64,000 bases of DNA. Source: Campylorhamphus procurvoides. Taxonomy: Eukaryota; Chordata; Aves; Passeriformes; Dendrocolaptidae. The DNA is taken from NCBI GenBank assembly GCA_013396655.1, contig WBMV01007372.1, forward strand, positions 81,018 through 145,017, written 5' to 3'. Shown here in pieces: positions 42,873 through 53,604 of the stretch. The notes beneath the pieces were generated by a model. It did not search any database, was not told where the DNA came from, and saw only the letters and a list, made by a program, of their open reading frames with translations. Position numbers and translations under genes: made by a program. Each line of letters begins with the position of its first letter. The first letter of the stretch is position 1.

Positions 42873-43034
42873 GGCTGTGGATTCTCCACTCCTGAAGTGT
42901 CCAAGGCCAGTTAGACAGAGCTTGGAGCAACCTGGGCTAGTGGAAGGTGTCCCTGCCCATGGCAGGGGGTGTAAAGAACTGAGCTTTAAGGTCCTTTCCA
43001 ACCCAAACCATTCCATGCCTCCATAATTCTATGA
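42873..43034 (+). repeat. CR1 3'-end fragment
   Basis: Sense CR1 tail with AGTGTCCAAGGCCAGTTAGA, CCCTGCCCATGGCAGGGGGT and CCTTTCCAACCCAAACCATT, ending near AATTCTATGAAA. Confidence 0.9.
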
Positions 43035-43789
43035 AACCCTGGAGTAGTTGACCAGACACGTGCCATGGTGGGAAGTGTGTGGCTCTTTGGATGCCCCTGG
43101 CACCACAGCTCACCCAGGAGCCCTGGCATCTTCCAAAAGGCAATGCTCAGACAACGTCCCAGCGTGGCAAACTGGGGGGAAAATCCCAACAAATGCTCTG
43201 CCACCTCCACATCTTCCTTAACAAGCAAGGCCTGTCTCCCAGCTGTGTCCTGGATCCTCCTGCCTCCCCCAGGCTGAGGCCTCAGTGTGACAACGTGGCA
43301 CTCAGTAGCAGAATTGGGAGAAGGGAGGGATCAAAGTCAGGCTTAGTGACCCCAGAGGGAACTGAAGAAGCTGGAATTGACAGGCAGACTCTGCCCCGAG
43401 AGCAGCCCCAAGCCAGGCTGCAGCCACCCCACCAAACCCCAGAGCTGACATTCCCACCCTCTGCATGGTGGAGCCCAAACACCTCTCCAGAGCCCACCCT
43501 GGACTGGGCAGCCTCACCAACCCCATCCTGACCAAAACCAGCCCAGCAGAGCCCTGTGCCCCCAGAAAACAGTGGGGTTCATGTTCCACCCACCCTGAGC
43601 TGCTGGACACAGGGCTCAGGACTTGAAGACAAGGGTCAGCACAACACCTGAGTTCACCAGGGGGTTTCTGGGCTGCCCAGGTGATCCCATCAGGAGCTCC
43701 ACGACCTGCAGGAGCAACCCTGGAATTCCTTCCTTTGGTATTGACCTGCTAAACTGGTTGGCATTGGCAGCATCAAATGCTCCTTATTG

Positions 43790-44337
43790 GGAAGGGGTCC
43801 CACAGCCCGGGAAAGGGGTCCCACAGCCCCAGGAAGGGCGTTCCACAGCCCCAAAAGGGGTTCCACGGCCCGGGAAAGGGTTCCACAGCCCCAAAAGGGG
43901 GTTCCACAGCCCCAAAAGGGGGTTCCACAGCCCCAAAAGGGGGTTCCACAGCCCCAAAAGGGGGTTCCATGGCCCGGGAAAGGGTCCCACAGCCCGGGAA
44001 AGGGGATCACAGCATGGGAAAGGGTTCCACAGCCCCGGGAAGGGGTTCCACAGCCCAGGAAAGGGGCTCCAGAGCTCCAGAAATGGTTCCACAGCCCGGG
44101 AAAGGGGCTCCAGAGCTCCAGAAATGGTTCCACAGCCTGGGAAAGGGGCTCCACGGCCCGGGAAGGGGGGTCCATAGCCCCAGAAGGGGTCCCACAGCCA
44201 CGGGACAGGGGTCCCACATCATGAAAAGGGGATCTACATCCACAGCCCCAAAACCCAATCATGGAATGGGGTTCCACAGACCCAGAAGGGGGTTCCACAG
44301 ACTCAGAAGGGGGTCCACAGCCCCAAAAGAGAGTTCC
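43790..44337. repeat. Minisatellite, about 25 units of 20-22 bp
   Basis: The unit is TTCCACAGCCCCAAAAGGGG plus G in its commonest form. Four perfect 21-bp units stand in a row at 43881, 43902, 43923 and 43944, flanked by variants with CCCGGGAAAGGGG, CCCAGGAAAGGGG or AGAGCTCCAGAAATGG cores. Because 21 is a multiple of three and the unit has no stop in several frames, long open frames run through it on both strands; these are not genes. Each unit holds CCCC-AAAA-GGGG, which could fold back. Confidence 0.95.
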
Positions 44338-44489
44338 ACAGCCTTCCTGCTCTGTGCTGGCTCTGCAGAGAGCATTTCTCCTGGCTGGGAATGCCCCATG
44401 TCCCTGCAGCTCTGTTTGCCCACACCAGCCCCCGGCTGCCCTGGCTGTGCAAACAGCGGCCCTGCCGAGGTATCGTGGCAACGTGGCCG

Positions 44490-44620
44490 AGGCCGGCTCT
44501 GCAAACTCACCAAGTGTGCAAATTAATTTCATTATCCGCTCTTGCACATCATGAGGAGGGAAAACAAATAACCTGCCCGAAAGTACATTCTGGCAATGAT
44601 TAACACGGCGTAAGCGGAGC
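44490..44620. promoter_or_regulatory. Candidate conserved non-coding block
   Basis: Unique AT-rich sequence (GTGCAAATTAATTTCATTAT and CAATGATTAACACGGCG) directly to the right of the minisatellite. It differs in composition from its surroundings. Function is inferred only. Confidence 0.25.
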
Positions 44621-44833
44621 CCGGGGGAGCGGGAGGAAGGACGGGCTGGGCAGGAGAGCCTGGCACGGATGGACCTTTTAAACATAAACCCCAGCCTGGT
44701 GCTGCCTTTTGTACCCTGCTCAGCCCAAGGATCCTTCACGTGGTTGCTGCACCTACACGTTCTCCCAACAGTAAAACTGGCCGTCCCAATATCTCACCAG
44801 CAAAGCTCTTGGATTCCATCTGCTTTTGCTTTC

Positions 44834-45142
44834 ATGGGATCACTGAGATTGGAAAAGACCTCCAAGACCACGGAGTCCAACCTTTGAGTGATCACCACCT
44901 TGTCCCCCAGCCCAGAGCACTCAGTGCCACATCCAGCTGTTCCTTGGACACCTCCAGGGATTGGGACTCCACCACCAGCCTGGGCAGCCCCTTACAATGT
45001 TTAACAACCCTTTCCATGAAGAAATTCCTCCTGATACCAAACCTGAACCTCCCCTGGCACAACCTGAGTCCATTTCCACTGGTCCTGTCCCTTGTTACCT
45101 GGGAGAAGAGGCTGATTCCCACCCTGCTCCAACCTCCTCTGT
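44834..45142 (-). repeat. CR1 3'-end fragment, second subfamily, about 300 bp
   Basis: Antisense tail with AAAAGACCTCCAAGACCACG, CAGTGCCACATCCAGCTGTT and GTTACCTGGGAGAAGAGGCT. It belongs to the same subfamily as 33757-33990 and 58762-58946. Confidence 0.9.
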
Positions 45143-45924
45143 GCTCCTCTCCCACCCACCAGGCTCCCTCACTCCCCATCTCTGGAGGGACAGCTCCCCA
45201 CTGACCCATTCCAAAGTTATTTTCATATCCCCCTGCATTTCCAAGTGCTTTCTGTGTGACTCATACCCTGTCACAACCTATTTTCCCTAAATTAAGCTGA
45301 AGTGCAGAGATTCGAAGTCAACTCATTCATGTTGCACTTTCTCCCTCTCCCCTCAGACCTCCCCAAATACATTTCCCATAACTGCTCTTCACACTCCTGC
45401 TCCCTTGGACCTGGGCAGGGGGTGGAGGCTTTACAGGAAGAGCTTTAACCAGCACATTTAATCCAGTTTGCTTTTTGGGTTTTTTTTGCCTTTTTTCCCC
45501 TTTTTAAAAATCAGCAATACAGGTTTCCATAGTCTAAGTGGAATTAAAGATCACCCTCAGCATCAATTCCACTCTCTTCCATTTTAAAGACACACTCCAC
45601 ATTTACAGAGGCAAGACCCTCACACAACAGAGGACAATTTTCTGACTTCCTAACGTAAAAAAGCACCTGTTTCTATTGCTGGGCCATAACACACTGCCCA
45701 AAACTGTGTGTGTGCAGGGAATGCTGCAGGGCCAGAGCTGGAAGCAGCTCTCTGACACCCTGTCACGCTGGACAGACAGGAATTGCTGGATCATGCCACT
45801 TCACCCACTGCTTTTCTCTCCCCCATCCTTGTTTTTTTGCATCTTTACATCCGTTTGCATCTTCCACACGTGACAAGCCTCAAGAAGCTGAGTTCTGTCC
45901 TCATTTTAGTGCAGGCTCACCACG

Positions 45925-45948
45925 CTGCTGCTGCTGCTGCTGCCATCA
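45925..45948. repeat. Short GCT trinucleotide run
   Basis: GCTGCTGCTGCTGCTGCTGCC, about seven units, in non-coding sequence. Confidence 0.75.
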
Positions 45949-46347
45949 GCCCAAGGGTGTGAGTCACAACCCAGCCTGCACAGGAGGGGATTTATTTAAA
46001 ATTCCAGGGAAAAAGTTAACACCCCAGTGTTGGAGGGGTAAAAACTGCCCCCCTCCATGGCATCCAACCTATCCCACCCCGTGGCATCCAGCCCATCCCT
46101 TGGGGTGGGTGGGCAGAGCCATCAGAGAGCGATGCCAGAGCAGGGAACATTTCCAGCAGCTCCCCCAGCCTGGCCTGCAGCTCACAGGGGGTTCAGTGTT
46201 TCCCCTCCATCCCACCTTCCGTGCAAAAGGCAACAATTCCAGGAAGTCCAAGAGATAAATGGCAAGGAAAACTCCACGTATAATTAACCCTGACATGCTC
46301 TGAGGCAGCTCCTCCCCAGGCAGTCAGGGCAGGTGTTGATTTGAAGG

Positions 46348-46445
46348 ACACCTGGTTTGTGGAAGGTGGCCCTGCCCATGGCAGGGGGTGGAACAAGATG
46401 GACTTTCAGATCCCTTCCAACCCAAACCATTCCATGATTCCATAC
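46348..46445 (+). repeat. CR1 3'-end fragment
   Basis: Sense tail ending TCCCTTCCAACCCAAACCAT and TCCATGATTCCAT. Confidence 0.88.
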
Positions 46446-47148
46446 TGATGATCCCAAGAGCGTCAGCTCAGTGTGGTGGGACTCAGGGGCCAGGTCTCCA
46501 GCCCACATTTCCCAGCTAATCCATCACTTGCCAGAGGTCAAACAACCCTTCACTCAACACAGCACAAGTGACAAAGTCCTTAAGGTCACATATCAGCCAC
46601 AGCTGGCCAAAAGACTCATCCAGTGGCACTGGGAGCCACCAGAGACACATCTCTGGAGCCTCCTGTTCCCACCATGGAGCCTGCTGCATTCCAGATCATT
46701 CCTAAGACCAACCCAGGCAGCAGAGTGGCCTCCTGCACCTCCTGGCATGTCAGATCACACGCTCTGCCCACCCCAGGTCTGCATCCCTTGTGGCCATCTC
46801 CTGGTGCCAACGGGGATGGGCCCGATTCATTCTGGTCTCTCTAAGCCCTTTCACCTCAGAGCCTTGTGACTGGGATTGAGCCAAGAGATTAAAAACGGCT
46901 TGTGAAACACAAAGTGTGATTGTTTCCTTTGGGTACTGACCAGAGGGTGTAGGGACAGACAGGGGCATGGCCAAAGCAGGCAGCTCCTGCTCCAGGATGT
47001 TGTAGGACATACAGGTGCCAGGCTGTGCCCCCTGTCTGTGCTGAGCCTGTGCATATCAAGGCTGGGATATGCTGGGTATTTTGACACTGGAGTTACAGCA
47101 AAACATGGCTCTGTTGGTCCTCTGCTAGGATGTATGACAGCAAATTCA

Positions 47149-47328
47149 ACCACAGAATCCTAAGCTCATCCAGTGCCACCCCCTGACACAGACAGGGACA
47201 CCCCCCACTAGCCCAGGTTGCTCCAAGCCCCTCCAACCTGGCCTTGGACCCTTCCAGGGATCCAGGGGCAGCCCCAGCTTCTCTGCCCAACCTGTGCCAG
47301 GGCCTCACAGCACCCTCACAACACTCTC
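47149..47328 (-). repeat. CR1 3'-end fragment
   Basis: Antisense tail with an internal deletion near its end (ACCACAGAATCCTAAGCTCA), then AGCCCAGGTTGCTCCAAGCC. Confidence 0.87.
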
Positions 47329-47639
47329 ATCCCCTGGGAGCATCTTCTGCTGTCTCCACCCTTCAGCACAACGTGGTCCCCCTGCCCCCAGACAAAGGAT
47401 GAGAGGACCAAGTGCTATTTGTAGCCGGTTTTAACTTCCAAAAGGCCAGTCAAAAATAGCTGTGGCCACCACACTGCACTGCTCTCCTCCCACCACGATC
47501 CCTGCAGATGCTCTGCTCTTGCTGAGATGTGAACTGGGAACTTTTTTCTCCTTCATTTCTAAAAACTGCGTTGAGTGAGGAGCGTGTTTATTTTAGCACA
47601 GGAACGTGCGGGCCAGGAAGGGCCAGCTCAGCACTTTGT

Positions 47640-47890
47640 GGGAGCGGGGACAGCAAAAGGCATTGATTAGGATGGCGCTTTGCATATTAATTGCCATTGG
47701 AACTGCCCCTCCCCGCTGTATCAGGCCCTGAATGGGGGCATTGTCTCGGGCACCAAAATCCCAGCAGAAGTCCATTAGCATCCAAAGGGAGGTGCCTGAA
47801 TGGAACACAAGGATTCTTTGCAAAGTAAGAGTGAAACGAATGCAATAAAACGCCACCATTAAGCGATGCTCATTGTCCAAATTAAACCAT
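47640..47890. promoter_or_regulatory. Candidate conserved non-coding block with POU/homeobox-type words
   Basis: CR1-free sequence containing TTTGCATATTAATT at 47679-47692, GCATTGATTAGGATGG and CCATTAAGCGATGC. Motifs are seen; conservation and activity are inferred. Confidence 0.35.
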
Positions 47891-48451
47891 CAGAGGCAAA
47901 GACCTTGACTCTCCCAACGCCCTCAGCACAGCACACGCTGCCGGGAACGAGGCTGGTCGCAATTTAAAGCCCTGGACTCGTCCCAAGTATGGATTACTCC
48001 ATTTCTTCAGGAGCACTTGATCACACGGAACTATATTTGGATTCCCAGAATGAAAGCTCCCATCTCCAGGAGGGCTTAGGTGGCTGCACCTCCCCACATG
48101 CAGGTCCCCAAGTGAGTCACACACAACAAGCTCTGGGGGAGCTGCTAAATGTCCCAACAACACGGGAGCAGCTTTAAGGGGATGGCAAGAGAGCCCAGCA
48201 CTATCCAAAAGATCAAGGCCAAAAGCAGGGCAGAAGAATTTTCTAGAATTAGTGAAACAACTGCAATGTTTCCCTGTTTGTGCAGATGTTGGGAACACGA
48301 CTGGGACAGCAGTGTGGGTAAGGGCAGTTTGACACTCCAGCCCCTCCAAGCAGGGAGAGAACCCAGAGATTTCTCCACAAAAGCAGAATGTACAAAGCCA
48401 ATGCCAGTTTGGAGTTGGTTGGCTGCTTCATTAATTTAAGGTGCAATTCCT

Positions 48452-48511
48452 GGTTGGAACAAGATGCTCTTTAAGGTCCCTTCCAACCCAAGCCATTCTA
48501 TAATTCCACAA
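48452..48511 (+). repeat. CR1 3'-end fragment (very short)
   Basis: GGAACAAGATGCTCTTTAAG followed by GTCCCTTCCAACCCAAGCCA, about 60 bp of sense tail. Confidence 0.8.
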
Positions 48512-49261
48512 TAAAACCTCAGCTATTTTTTGCCTCTTTGGCCTTTCCAGGGGCTCCACAAATCAGAGCCACCAGGAGGGTGTATGAAATGAAGGTCCTG
48601 TGCCCTGCAGCAGCTCTACCAAGCCAGAGGGACAGGACAGTGTTCCCAAAGCCACAGAACCAATATCCTGGCTTTCAAAACCTGCTCAGCTCCACATCTG
48701 CCACCTCCAGGGCTCAGCTGCCCTCTCCTTTTCCCAGAGGAGCTGCTGTTAACTCACACACCACATGTACCTGGGATGTTCCCATCCTCCTCCTGCTGCT
48801 TCAATCCCTGTTTCACCCCCCACTCATCCCCCAGCCTGGGGCTCTGATGGGGATAAAGCACAACACATTCCCAATATACCTGCACAGGCACTACTACAAG
48901 GAGCAAGAGGCAGAGCAGCTACTCACACCACAAACTACATCTCAACTCAATGGTTGCTGCTCTCCAGAGAGGCCAAGGAGGAGCATCCTCTTTGGAAGGT
49001 GCCAGCTGAAGGCTGGTGCCCCCACTGCTCTCCTGCACATCAGCCCAGCCCCGGGAGGGCAGAACCAACCTCACCCAAACATCACATTTCTAATGCCATT
49101 CTGGCAAAAGGACAGCCTGGCAAAAAAACATTCCACTCGAAATGAGCCCTAGGAAAAACAGAAGGTAAAAATTCTATATTAACAGCAATTTAGTAGTCAG
49201 GGCCTCCTGAAAATAGGGTTGGATTAGAGGATGGCTACAGTGGCTACAGTGCCCTAACCCC

Positions 49262-49345
49262 TAATGGCAGTGGGAAGCCATTTCTCCTTGTCCTGGCACT
49301 CCAGGCCCTTGTCCAAAGTCTCTCTCCTTCCATTTTTACAACCTC
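49262..49345 (-). repeat. Internal CR1 fragment
   Basis: GGCAGTGGGAAGCCATTTCT and GGCACTCCAGGCCCTTGTCC match the antisense of the CR1 segment just upstream of its usual 3' tail, compare 50200-50225 in the opposite orientation. Confidence 0.75.
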
Positions 49346-50100
49346 CTGTAAAGTCTCTCCTCCCAGTGACCAGATCCAGCCTCCCCCCAGTGCCTGGAGC
49401 AGGGAAGGAAAGAGCCAGACCCCCTTTCCAAGCCCTGGGCCTTGCAAACCCCCCGTGGCTGCTGCTCCCCCCCAGCTGTTGGCTCTGTGTGGCTATTTTT
49501 GCACAGCCTGGAGAACAAAAATATAGGGAGCTATGTTAGGTGAAGGCTTGCACTGCTCACGGTGTGATGACAGCCAAACTAGGTCAAGCCTTTGCCAGAT
49601 TCCTTTAAAAAAGGAAAGGCAAAAATAATCAGTGGGAGAGAGCAGTGAACTCCCCGGGAAGAAAAGGCTTGTGAACATCTATGATACTTGACTGGGGAAA
49701 AATACACACACGTATATTTATCCCCATATTTTCACAGTTTCAATAGTAGATTTCTAATTTTTAGGGCTTTTTTTTAAGGACAGCAAAGCGTCTCGGACTG
49801 CAGAGAGGATTTTCTGTATATATTTAATGCACTGATTTCAACAAAAAAGGAGTTTTCACCTATGAAATGTAACCTGGTAGCCCACTTTTTGTGCAGGCTC
49901 TGGGCAACTTGATTGTGTTTCATGGCTTCTCTGCCCTGAATAAAAGTATTCTCTGGGAGCAGGTAAGAGGATCCCAGTCCTGGTGGGAAAGGCAACTTGA
50001 TCGTGTTGTCTACAAGGGGAGAGGAAGGTAAATTACTTTATTTCTTTTACAGAGGACAGATACCCATTAGAGATGGACTATTGCTGGGTCTGAGAAAGCT

Positions 50101-50408
50101 GGGGGAGAGAAGGCTCTGTGGACACCTCAGAGTCCCTTCCAGTGCCTAAAGGGGCTCCAAGAGAGCTGGAAAGGGACTTTGGAAAAGGGCCTGGAGTGAC
50201 AGGATAAGGGGGAATGGCTTCCCACTGCCAGAGGGCAGGGTTAGATGGGATATTGGGAGAAAATTCCTGGCTGGGAGGGTGGGCAGGCCCTGGCACAGGG
50301 TGCCCAGAGAAGTTGTGGCTGCCCCTGGATCCCTGGAAGTGTCCAAGGCCAGGTTGGACAGGGCATGGAGCAACCTGGGCTGGTGGAAGGTGTCCCTGCC
50401 CATGGGAC
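50101..50408 (+). repeat. CR1 3'-region fragment lacking the terminal tail
   Basis: Sense CR1 from GAGAAGGCTCTGTGG through GGGGGAATGGCTTCCCACTG and GGTGTCCCTGCCCATGGG. It stops about 60 bp before the usual 3' terminus, unlike nearly all other copies. Confidence 0.9.
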
Positions 50409-50519
50409 AGACAATGGACCCCTGGACTGTCACCTCCAGACAGAGGAAACCCTGAAACCCTGCACAGGCCCATGGAAATGAGGAACCAGGTAATTTTCAA
50501 TGCCTTCCCAGTGAAAAAT

Positions 50520-50890
50520 GTTCTCAGGCTTCATTCAACGAGCCAGATAAAGCCTCTGTTCCTGTAGAACCTGATGCACGATTATCAGCCAAGGCCAACG
50601 TATTTACCCTAAAATTGGGTAATATTGTTTTATGGCTCTTAATGGTTGGAGCCGCCAAAGCTGCAGCAGACGCTGCCGAGCAGTTTCTCAGCCTTTCATC
50701 AGCGCTGCGTAGGCGTTGAATGCTGGAGCTAATCACCTTAGCAACGGCTCCAAACATATGTGCAGTGACATCAGCTGATTTCGGAGAGCTGTAAATAGAG
50801 GATAATAGCACGAAAAAATTCTGGAGCCCAGCCAAGGCCTAAAAAACATACTATTAAAACACCGCCTGTAATTCAATGTATGCAAACTTG
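50520..50890. promoter_or_regulatory. Candidate conserved non-coding block with RFX-like half site
   Basis: A CR1-free block of unusual composition, with TTAGCAAC at 50738-50745, CATATG at 50755-50760 and TGACATCAGCTGA nearby. A 103-codon open frame on the minus strand (50524-50835) has no recognisable homology and no evident splice or start context. I read the block as regulatory rather than coding. Confidence 0.35.
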
Positions 50891-51434
50891 TTTGCATCCC
50901 CGCTCCCCAAAACCTGGGTAATTACACACCTACCAGCACAACTGGTGATTGTCCCACTGCAGGCTGTGCTTGGTTGCAGGAATTTCCCAGAAAACAAGGA
51001 TTTAATAGAAATCCTTCTATAAATTTAATTTTCAAAAGCCTGGGGAAGGAGAGGCTGAAGGGACCCGCTCCAGCCCTCCAGCCACGGCTTTGGAGTCAAT
51101 GAGTACCAGCTTAAACTTCAGAGAATTATTTGTAAATAAGAAAATCAGCAATGTGCTCATGGGTTTCATCATGCAGGGACAGGGGCCGTGGCAAACCCTG
51201 CTCCCAGGACGTGCTGCCAGGCCCTTGGGAAAGAGGAGTGGGCACGAGGAACCCACTCCTGGCAGCCCGTGCAGCCTCAAAGGGGCATATTCTGAATTAC
51301 CTCGTGGTTGGTACCTCATTAAGACCCTCAACTGCCCGCTCAGGGAGTCCCTCCATCAGCCACCGGCGTAAGACACGAGCACAATGTGGGTTTTGTTCCC
51401 CTGGTCTCGTTGTGACCCACATTCCCCAGGCCTG

Positions 51435-51869
51435 GTGTGCAGGACGTGACCCGGGCGCCGAAAGAAGCCTTTGCCGAGCCTCCATGGTGAGCTGGCAGCA
51501 GGGAGGGAGCCAGGGGAGCCCGAGGAACGGCCTTAATAGGATTTTCAAATGTCAAAAAATATCTTTAGCAGGCCCATTTAGGCAGAGCCCGAGCGCTCGC
51601 TGGACTTGAAAGCGGAATTTGCTGTGCAGGGGACACCGTGTGCATGTTAAGTGAAGGCTGGGAATGCTGGGGGAGCAGCAAAACCATCCTGCTCTTTCCC
51701 TCTCCTCTGGAAAAGAGAGGGAGAAGGGAAGAGAAGAGCGTGGTGCTTTCTGCATCAAGGTGAGGAGGTGTGGGGGGCTCAGAGTGAGCACCCACCACGC
51801 ACAGGCTGAGCCTCGGGGCAGCTCCCCAGATCCTGGCAAAGGGACCAGCAAACCCAGCTTGGCTCATTG
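51435..51869. repeat. First copy of a duplicated stretch beside an assembly gap
   Basis: The 435 bases recur as 51871-52296 (426 bases) with a few substitutions and a 9-bp length difference in the purine run near 51715-51735. The copy ends directly at the N at 51870. Confidence 0.92.
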
Positions 51870-51870
51870 N
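51870..51870. other. Assembly gap (single N)
   Basis: A lone N separates the two copies of the duplicated stretch, the same arrangement as at position 781. Confidence 0.9.
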
Positions 51871-52296
51871 GTGTGCAGGACGTGACCCGGGCGCCGAAAG
51901 AAGCCTTTGCCGAGCCTCCATGGTGAGCTGGCAGCAGGGAGGGAGCCAGGGGAGCCCGAGGAACGGCCTTAATAGGATTTTCAAATGTCAAAAAATATCT
52001 TTAGCAGGCCCATTTAGGCAGAGCCCGAGCGCTCGCTGGACTTGAAAGCGGAATTTGCTGTGCAGGGGACACCGTGTGCATGTTAAGTGAAGGCTGGGAA
52101 TGCTGGGGGAGCAGCAAAACCATCCTGCTCCTTCCCTCTCCTCTAGAAGAGAGGGAAGAGAAGAGCATGGTGCTTTCTGCATCAAGGTGAGGAGGTGTGG
52201 GGGGCTCAGAGTGAGCACCCACCACACACAGACAGAGCCTCGGGGCAGCTCCCCAGATCCTGGCAAAGGGACCAGCAAACCCAGCTTGGCTCATTG
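51871..52296. repeat. Second copy of the duplicated stretch
   Basis: It starts GTGTGCAGGACGTGACCCGG exactly after the N and ends TTGGCTCATTG, where it joins unique sequence and then a CR1. Confidence 0.92.
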
Positions 52297-52309
52297 TGCT
52301 GGAGAATGT

Positions 52310-52715
52310 GCAGGGAAGGGAAGGGAATGGAGCTGGGAAGGGGCTGGAGCAGCAGGAGGGGCTGAAGAGCTGGGGGGGCTCAGCCTGGAGAAAAGGAGGC
52401 TCGGGGGGACCTTCTGGCTCTGCAAGTCCCTGAGAGGATGGGGGAACCAAGGGAAGGTCGGGCTCTGCTGCCAGGGAACAGGGACAGGAGCAGAGGGAAA
52501 GGCCTCAGGAAAGGTTTAAATTGGATATTGGGGGACATTTCTGCCTGGAAAGGGTGGCCAGGCCTTGGAAGGGGCTGCCCAGGGAGGGTTGGAGTGCCCA
52601 GCCCTGGAGGTGCCCAAGGCACGACTGGCTGTGGCACTCAGGGACAAGGCGGGCATCGGGCACAGGGTGGGCTCTGTGGGCTGGGAGGGCTTTTCCAACC
52701 TCAGGGATTCTGTGA
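52310..52715 (+). repeat. Longer CR1 fragment, about 400 bp, third subfamily
   Basis: Sense CR1 with GCTCAGCCTGGAGAAAAGGA, GCTGCCAGGGAACAGGGACA, GGGCATCGGGCACAGGGTGG and a tail ending TTTTCCAACCTCAGGGATTC. It is the longest CR1 piece in the window; its 3' end differs from the ACCCAAACCATTC type. Confidence 0.88.
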
Positions 52716-53380
52716 AGTTCCCTTTTTCCATTAAAAATAAAAATAATAAAACAGGGAAAGGGGAAATGGAACCTTAACAGTGGCATCAGGATGAGGACCC
52801 AGCACAGGGCCAGAAGCAAGAAACTCCCCTCCTTTTTCCATGTAGGGTCAGGGTTTTTCTGTCAATTAAAGCTACAAGGAAATCCAGGGGATGCAGCTCA
52901 GCAGTGTTAATCATTATTGCATCTGAACTTAATTAACATTAGTTTTTAACTGCAGGTTATTTACAGTGCCTCACCTAAACATGACAGTCAGGTAGTGCCT
53001 TCTGCTCACTAGAAAACCACCATGCCAGGGCTAATCCTGCTATTTGCTTGATGCCTCTCAGTGCCTGTAATCCATGGCTCCCCATTCCAGGAGAATGCCA
53101 TGGTTACTCCTGCTCCCTCATGCAGCTTCTGCTGAGGTGCTAAGAATAGCACAGGCCCCTCCTGAGCTCAGGAAGGTGAGATGCAGGGAAGGATGGAGCT
53201 CCTGGAGCCACTGGGGGAGAAGGGCATGGTGCCAGTGGGACCAGCCAGGGCAGGAACCAGCTGGTGGATGAATGAACCACGAACAGAGGTGCAGCAGCAT
53301 CTCCTGCTCTCTGACACCCTGCTGGCAGGAGCACAGGCTGAGGTGACCAGTGTGACCTCAGCAGCCTTCTGGGATGAGAG

Positions 53381-53604
53381 AGGGCAGGGTTGGATGGGAT
53401 ATTGGGGAGGAATTCTGCCCTGGGAGGGTGGGCAGGCCCTGGCACAGGTTGGGCAGAGAAGCTGTGGCTGCCCCATCACTGGAAGTGTCCAGGACCAGGT
53501 TGGATGGGGCTTGGAGAAACCCAGGCTCATGGAAAGTGTCCCTGTCCATGGCAAGGGGTGGAATGAGATGAGCTTTAAGGTCCCTCCCAACCCACCAGTT
53601 CTCC
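53381..53604 (+). repeat. CR1 3'-end fragment
   Basis: Sense CR1 with GGTTGGATGGGATATTGGGG, GGCAGGCCCTGGCACAGGTT and GAGCTTTAAGGTCCCTCCCA. Confidence 0.9.

Noticed and set aside
43790..44337. CRISPR-like array of regular short repeats
   Set aside because: The repeats are contiguous with no unique spacers and lie in an intron of a bird gene.
43690..44739. A 349-codon repetitive protein on the minus strand, with similar frames on the plus strand
   Set aside because: The frames exist because the minisatellite unit is 21 bp long and lacks stops; several overlapping frames on both strands are open at once, which argues against coding use.
50524..50835. A 103-codon minus-strand open frame as a micro-gene or exon
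   Set aside because: No homology recognised, no acceptor or donor placed sensibly, and it lies in what looks like a regulatory block. Kept only as a note.
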